47,764 nucleotides of DNA from Ophiobolus disseminans. Its lineage: Eukaryota; Ascomycota; Dothideomycetes; Pleosporales; Phaeosphaeriaceae. Below are positions 42,340-47,764 of the stretch, in pieces (position 1 is the stretch's first letter; each line of letters starts with the position of its first letter). The position numbers were made by a program, and so were the translations under genes. A model generated the notes under the pieces. The model did no database searches and was not told the DNA's origin. It saw only the letters and a program-made list of their open reading frames with translations. The stretch spans positions 27,868-75,631 of the forward strand of contig MU006239.1 in the NCBI GenBank assembly GCA_010093685.1, written 5' to 3'.

Positions 42340-44447
42340 TACCGAGGTGGACGGCCGTTCGAGCCACCTTGAACACCAAAACGGCAGCTCAGCTTGAGGC
42401 TATAGAGCCACGTACAACAGCTATTGCTGCGATATTTTTTGGTGTTGAGTTCTACATGCCTCTCTATATATATAGCTATCTATATTTAGCTGGGAGCTTG
42501 ATCGCTCGGCCGTGTCGTGACTGAGATGGCTCTTGGCCTGCTGCAGCACCTGAGGCCTCTCCACTACCCTGAGGCTCTGCAACAACTCTATTTTTTTGAG
42601 TAGCCTTTGCAGCAGCCTTAGGCCTCATCTTGTTGCCCTTTTGAGTCGCTTTAAGAGCGTTTTGAAGTCGTTGTTGAGTTCTACGAGCAGCTGCCCTGGA
42701 GGCCTTTTCTGCAGCCTTCTTAGCCTTCTCCTTCTCCCTTACTATCCTAGCCTCAGCCCTTGCCTCGCGCCTTGCCTGAGTAGCCTGGGCCCTGGCCTGC
42801 CTCCTCTCCTTACGTAGCCTAGCTGCCTCTGCTTTTTGGAGCTGTTGCTGCTCTTCCTCAGCCTCTCGTTGTTGCAGGAGATCACGTGCTCTGTTCACCC
42901 TGCCTGGAGACCAGATAACAGCTCCACCATGGTACTCCTCAGGCTCTCCTAGAGGCAGCGGCTTGCCTCGCTTCCTGCGCAGTCTTTCGTGTATCAAGGC
43001 CTCCTTAAGGCCTTGAGCCTCCTGCTCAAGCAGCGTTTTCTGAACAGAGATTGAATGGAAGGCCTGGCTCAGCTTTTGAGCTCGTGGATCACCTCTAGCC
43101 TTGACTACCTGCTGCAATAGGCCCTCAGTTTTCCTCCAATTAGAGGCGCTTAAGGCTGAGGAGTCGCTATCACTTGAGCTGTCCTGCATAGGCTGGTTAT
43201 TGAATTTTTTGAGTATCACCTCAGGATTGAGAGGTGAGACGCCAGTCGCCTCAAAGGCCTTGATTATAGTCTCCTTCTTGAATGAGGCCTCCCAGGCAGC
43301 CATAAACATAGGATAGAAGTCTCTCTTGCTCATAGAAGTGAGCCCTTGGCACCTTTCCATGAAGGCTGCTACCTGGCCAGAGTAGGCAGATGAGAGGGGC
43401 TTAAACATTACCACATTGAGCGGCTGAAGGGTGTGGGTTGAATGAGGTGGATAGATTATAAGGAGGATCCTGTTCTGATTGCAGTACTCAATAAAATCCA
43501 TTGTAAGGTGGGAGCCATGGCCATCAAGGATGAGGAGACGACAAGATCGGCCTGCCTTAGCCTTAGTAGATGGATCAAACACCTGCTTTAGCCAGGCCAG
43601 GCCTATATCGTTGTTTGTCCAGCCTGAAGGTGATGAGGCAAAGAAGGCTCTACTGTCCTCAGGCTCGAGGCCTTGCAGCCAGGTGTCCTGGAGGGTGCCT
43701 GAGCCTGATTGGTATATGAGAGTAGGCCTAAGGGCAGTTCCATCAGCGCAGATGCAGGCCAAGACGGTCATCCACTCTCGAGAGCCATCCTGGAGGTGAG
43801 CCTGAAGCTTCCCCTCCTCATATAGCCTTCTGCTGAACACCCTTTTTGACCTAGTAACTATCCTAAGGAGGAAGCCTTTCTCATCCATATTGTATGTGTG
43901 GCAAGGCTCAACATTGTATTGGCTGCTCTTATTGGCTAGAAGCTCAAAGTAGAGGGTGTACTTTGAGCCTGAGTCGGCCTAGTGGCGTAAGCGATCGATT
44001 GCAGTAGCCCAGCGTGAGATGAGATAGACGTCGTAGCGCTGGATAAAGCGATCAACCCAGTGTACGCCTAGCTCTCTTTTAGCTATCTGTGAGGCAAAGC
44101 GTCTTATCATAGGCCTTGAGGGAGGTAGGCCTTGCTTTGTGAGGCGCTCTATATAGCGTAGGAGCTCCTGCTCCTGCTGTGGGTGGAGCGCTTGCTGGTT
44201 TTCTGCCATAGCACTGCGCGAGCTTGCAAGGCCTTGATGTCTCCGCGCGAGCGTTGTACAGTTGCAGTGATACTCTGTTGCAATTTTGCGATAGCTAAAT
44301 TGTTCTCCAGGTTCAAGCGATTCGATTGCTGCAATCGCAGCCTCAATCTGGCTCATATTGACTAAGTTATAACGCGTTGAAGTTGGAGTGTGATTTTGAT
44401 GGGTGGCTCGAACGGCCGTCTGGCTCGAACGGCCGTCCACCTCGGTA
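42340..44447 (-). mobile_element. pogo-like (DDE_1) transposon B, TA target site
   Basis: Terminal inverted repeats of 27 bp (taccgaggtggacggccg and onward) at 42340-42366 and 44421-44447, counting the TA. On the right the inner 17-bp unit GACGGCCGTTCGAGCCA is present twice (to 44404); on the left only once, so the left end has lost one unit. The same TIR bounds the MITE at 23412-24091. Length is about 2.1 kb with one transposase gene. Confidence 0.92.
42476..44356 (-). pseudogene. pogo-like transposase B, stop plus loss of a catalytic Asp
   Basis: A single frame from MSQIEAAIAAIESLEPGE at 44356 to 42476 (about 626 codons), broken by TAG at 43981-43979. The N-terminus has a Psq-type HTH (FSYRKIATEYHCNCTTLARR) and a CENP-B-like HTH (GLPPSRPMIRRFASQIAK). 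The DDE_1 domain has YNMDEKGF, LLILDGHGSHLT and THTLQPLNVVMFKPL; the third acidic residue, normally in LQPLD, reads Asn. The C-terminus is a very basic, Ala/Arg/Lys-rich coiled coil ending RAIKLPAKYR. Two independent lesions mean it cannot mobilise itself or the MITE. Confidence 0.87.
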
Positions 44448-45157
44448 CCGGTATGACAACAAAACACTCCTGCTCTCTTTTACGCAGCACTGTTGCTTAG
44501 TTTTGCGGAGCCCCTATGTAATACATGTTCAGCAGTGGAATATAGTCTTGCTCTTACGATGTGCGCAGCCTTTGTCTAGGTGCTCTCCGAATTTTTCTGG
44601 TATGAGGTGCCGGTCTATTGCACTAAGCGAGAAGACTTGGTGTGCTAACACAGCTAGTATTGAAAGCTTAGCGGGCTGCGATGTGCACCTGCGCTAGGCT
44701 TAGATAGCTCGAACTGTGGCGCATACTTCTAGAAGCGTCTGCTAGCTGCTATATATTCTGATAGGCTAAGAATACGTTAGTGTTCAGGTCTGTGCCGACA
44801 GCGCCTAGATGTTGTTGCACGCTGCAGCTCTCCAGGCGGACGCGCCTTAGCCTTGCGGGCGGTGTACTCCGCATGCATGGAGCCACGCTTCAGCCAGGGA
44901 CACAGCAAAGAGGCAGCAAGCTCAGCGCGCGACACAGCAAAGAGGCAGCAAGCTCAGCGCGCGACACTGTAACACACCATCAGGGCCGAGTAGTGTCTTA
45001 GCGGTTGCACTCGTTCGTCTCACTTCCTATTTGCTACTCACCTATCGGCAGCGCAAAAGCAGCTAATTAGTAGCAGGCGCGCACAACCAGGCTGACTAGG
45101 TCAGCTTCTCGAGTTCAGTCCTAATCGCATGTGCCTACTACACACCTACACGAACCT
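44448..45157. other. Upstream region of the NLR gene
   Basis: No supported ORF. It holds a 32-bp tandem duplication at 44899-44962 and, nearer the gene, no clear TATA box. Confidence 0.45.
44899..44962 (+). repeat. 32-bp perfect tandem duplication
   Basis: Two identical 32-bp units starting gacacagcaaagaggcagca, followed by gacac of a third. It lies about 195 bp upstream of the NLR start codon. Confidence 0.9.
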
Positions 45158-47764
45158 ATGCGGCTCTTACACTACGGCGAGAGCGACAAGCTCAGCATCC
45201 ACAGCTTTGACAATAGCAATATACCGCGCTACGCGATACTTTCACACACATGGGGAACAGATGGCGACGAAGTGAGCTTCGCAGACCTCCAGACAGGCGG
45301 TGGCAAGACAAAGCCGGGCTACAATAAGATTCTCTTCTGCGGAGAACAAGCACGACATGACGGTCTGCAGTACTTCTGGATCGACACTTGCTGCATCGAC
45401 ACAACGGACAAGGCTGAGCACTCGCAGGCGATACAGTCTATGTTTTGCTGGTACCGCTCTGCCACTAAATGCTATGTGTACCTATCGGATGTGTCAACAA
45501 GAAAGAGGAAGATTCGTAACAGCTCTACTGAGCTTAGCTGGGAGCCTGCCTTCAAGTCGAGTCGGTGGTTTGCGCGTGGCTGGACGCTCCAAGAGCTTCT
45601 CGCCCCTACTGTTGTTGAGTTCTTTTCTCAAGAAGGAAAGATACTTGGCAACAAGACGTCGCTTAAGCTCCTAATTCACAAGACAACAGCTATACCGCTT
45701 GAAGTTCTTGACGGAACTCCGCTTGCCTGCTTTACCGTCGAGCAGCGTCTGCGGTGGAAAGGCAACAGGCAGACCAAGCGCAATGAAGATGCGTGGTACT
45801 CGATGGCAGGCATCCTTGATGTTGAAGTAGCGCCGGCCTACAGTGAGGGCGCAGCGAGCGCATTCAAGCGTCTGATGGACGAGGTTCACAAGCTAGAACG
45901 ATGCACTCAAGACATACGCCCAACAGACCCGCGCGACGACAAGAAGCGCATTGAGGAGACTAAAGGCGGACTGCTAGCAGACTCGTACCGCTGGATCCTC
46001 GACAACACCGCATTCAGGCAGTGGCACGAGAACAAACACAGCCGACTGCTCTGGGTGAAAGGTGACCCTGGCAAGGGAAAGACAATGCTGCTGTGTGGCG
46101 TCATCAACGAGCTGCAAGGTTCTATACCTAGGACTACCCTGCTGTCGTACTTCTTCTGCCAAGCGACCGACTCGCGCATCAACAGTGCCACAGCTGTGCT
46201 GCGAGGCTTGTTGTATATGCTTGTGCACCAGCAGCCGTCGCTTGTATCGCACATCCGCAAGAAGTACGACTATGCAGGCAAAAGCTTGTTTGAGGACGCA
46301 AACGCCTGGGTCGCCTTGTCAGAGATTTTTGCCGACGTGCTGCAGGATGCAAGCCTAAGCACAACGTACCTGATCATCGACGCGCTTGACGAATGCATGA
46401 CAGACTTATTGAAGCTACTTAGCTTTATTGTGAAGCAGTCGTCTGCGTCCTCTCGCGTCAAGTGGGTTGTGTCTAGTCGCAACTGGCCGGTTATTGAGGA
46501 AGAACTAGAGCGAGCAGAGCACAAGACGCGGCTGAGTCTTGAGCTGAACGCTGAGTCAGTAGCTGCAGCAGTAAAGGTCTTCATCCAGCAGAAGACGCGT
46601 CAGCTGGCGCAAGAGAAGCGCTACACGCCAGAGGTGGAAGACGCGGTGCTCCAGCACTTGACACTAAATGCAAACAACACCTTTCTCTGGGTTGCTTTGG
46701 TGTGCCAAGATCTTAGAACAACGCCGAAGTGGAAGAACGTGCTCAAGAAAATAGCCCAGTTCCCGCCTGGGCTCGACTCTCTGTACAGGCGGATGCTGCA
46801 GCAGATAAGCGAGTCTGATAGCGCGGATATGTGTTTGCGGGTGCTGGCCGTGACTGCTGTCCTATATCGCCCCGTCGCAGTTGCCGAGCTAGTTGTGCTT
46901 ACTAAGCAACTTGCTGAGTTTGTCGACAATCTCGAGTCAGTGCACGAGATCATTGGTCTCTGCGGATCGTTTCTTACGCTGCGAGACAACACAGTCTACT
47001 TTGTGCATCAGTCAGCTAAGGATTTTCTCGTCACAAAAGCGTCAAACGAGGTCTTTCTAAACGGGCCAGAATGTGTACATCGAGACATCTTTGCAAAGTC
47101 ACTTACTCTTCTGCAGAAGACACTGCGTAGAGATATGTACAACCTTCTCGCGCCTGGATATCCTGCACAAAAGGTCAAGTTGCCTCTTCTTGATCCTTTA
47201 GCTGTGTCGCGCTACCCATGTGTCTACTGGATCGACCACCTCTGCAATTCGAGACTTGAGTCCGCAGCCTCTAATGCAAACAAGCTTTTAGAAGAAGCTA
47301 CAATTGTAAACACATTTCTTAAGCAAAGGTATCTATACTGGCTAGAGGCGCTTAGCTTGTGCAGAAGTATAGCTAAAGGGGTGGTCTCAATGACAAAGCT
47401 GTGGGATCTAGTCCAGGTACATCTCACGTAATCGTATAGGTCTGTAGTCCTCTAACACAGTAACTAGGGACTTAGAAACACGGACGCATTAAATGAGATT
47501 GTGTACGACGCACGAAGGTTGCTCATGTATCACAAAGAGGCGATTGAGAACTATCCTTTACAAGTGTACGCGTCTGCTCTGCTTTTCAGTCCAGCAGACA
47601 GCCTAACAAGAAGGCTGTTCCAGCACGAAGAGCCAAGAGGAGTAGCCGTTAAGCCAGCTATAGGCAATGGCTGGAGTGCGTGCCTGCAGACGCTCGAGGG
47701 CCATAGTGATACGGTCACGTCCGTGGCCTTCTCGCACGACTCGACCCGGCTGGCGTCGGCGTCC
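45158..47764 (+). CDS. HET-NACHT-WD40 NLR (HNWD, HET-D/E-like), 5' part, cut by the window edge
   Basis: The ATG at 45158 (MRLLHYGESDKLS) is preferred; MRLL is the usual start of such proteins and the frame further upstream opens only with GTG. Residues 20-160 are a HET domain: RYAILSHTWG, FWIDTCCID and RWFARGWTLQELLAP. The NACHT domain follows, with Walker A GDPGKGKTM near residue 302 and Walker B YLIIDALDEC near residue 403. Exon 1 ends at 47416; the intron 47417-47467 (GTACAT...AACTAG, 51 bp) joins in frame to WNG-type linker sequence and the first WD40 repeat, LEGHSDTVTSVAFSHDST, at the window end. In Podospora and relatives HNWD proteins sense non-self through hypervariable WD repeats and trigger cell death through HET. 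The visible frame is fully open. Confidence 0.92.

Noticed and set aside
1..44356. Stop-codon readthrough or altered genetic code as the cause of the many in-frame stops
   Set aside because: All three stop codons are affected, and the intact genes end normally at stops with no in-frame TAA/TAG/TGA inside; mutation is simpler.
45131..45157. NLR start nine codons upstream at a GTG
   Set aside because: It is not an ATG, and the ATG at 45158 gives the usual MRLL start.
1..47764. CRISPR arrays, rRNA or complete tRNA genes, telomere repeats
   Set aside because: No spaced direct repeats, no cloverleaf with A and B boxes, and no TTAGGG arrays were found by eye.

Overview
The window looks like accessory, transposon-rich DNA of a filamentous ascomycete, probably a Dothideomycete of the Pleosporales type. 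The reasons are short 46-101 bp introns with GT/AG ends and CTRAY-like branch sites, Ty1/copia and pogo/Tc1 transposons, RIP-like AT-rich tracts, a HET-NACHT-WD40 gene and an AA9-like gene. The species is inference; no marker gene is present.

Layout. 1-3116 is the 5' part of a minus-strand Ty1/copia element (LTR, half-tRNA primer site, gag, protease, integrase) inserted into the 3' end of an AA9-like LPMO gene (to 3918). 4150-4640 is an MFS transporter relic. 6190-6987 is an intact F-box-like ORF. 7589-10389 is a five-exon RING plus patatin gene that is broken, followed by a hairpin-bearing tandem repeat. 12308-14374 holds two small genes of unknown function, one broken. 14.4-19.2 kb is almost empty. 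19259-19795 is a coiled-coil protein. 21337-23118 holds a broken SP-RING gene and an intact neighbour with a SUMO-interaction-like motif. 23412-24091 is a MITE containing a 265-base assembly gap. 24470-27607 holds three minus-strand genes, all broken by in-frame stops. 28337-29959 is a Tc1-like element. 30288-31568 and 32361-32738 are intact unknown genes. 32875-34738 is a pogo-like element. 35132-36929 is a broken peptide transporter. 37306-37836 is a secreted SnoaL-like protein. 40629-41333 is a kinase relic and 41875-42055 a solo LTR. 42340-44447 is a second pogo-like element, the likely parent of the MITE. 45158 to the right edge is a HET-NACHT-WD40 NLR gene.

The main theme is decay. About seventeen in-frame stops interrupt otherwise open frames in transposons and host-type genes alike. 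Thirteen are TAA or TAG, the stops expected from CAA/CAG or TGG under C-to-T mutation at CpA (RIP). The intact genes are mostly small proteins of unknown function and the NLR. A patatin-like gene and an NLR in one accessory block resembles Starship cargo, but no DUF3435 captain is visible here.
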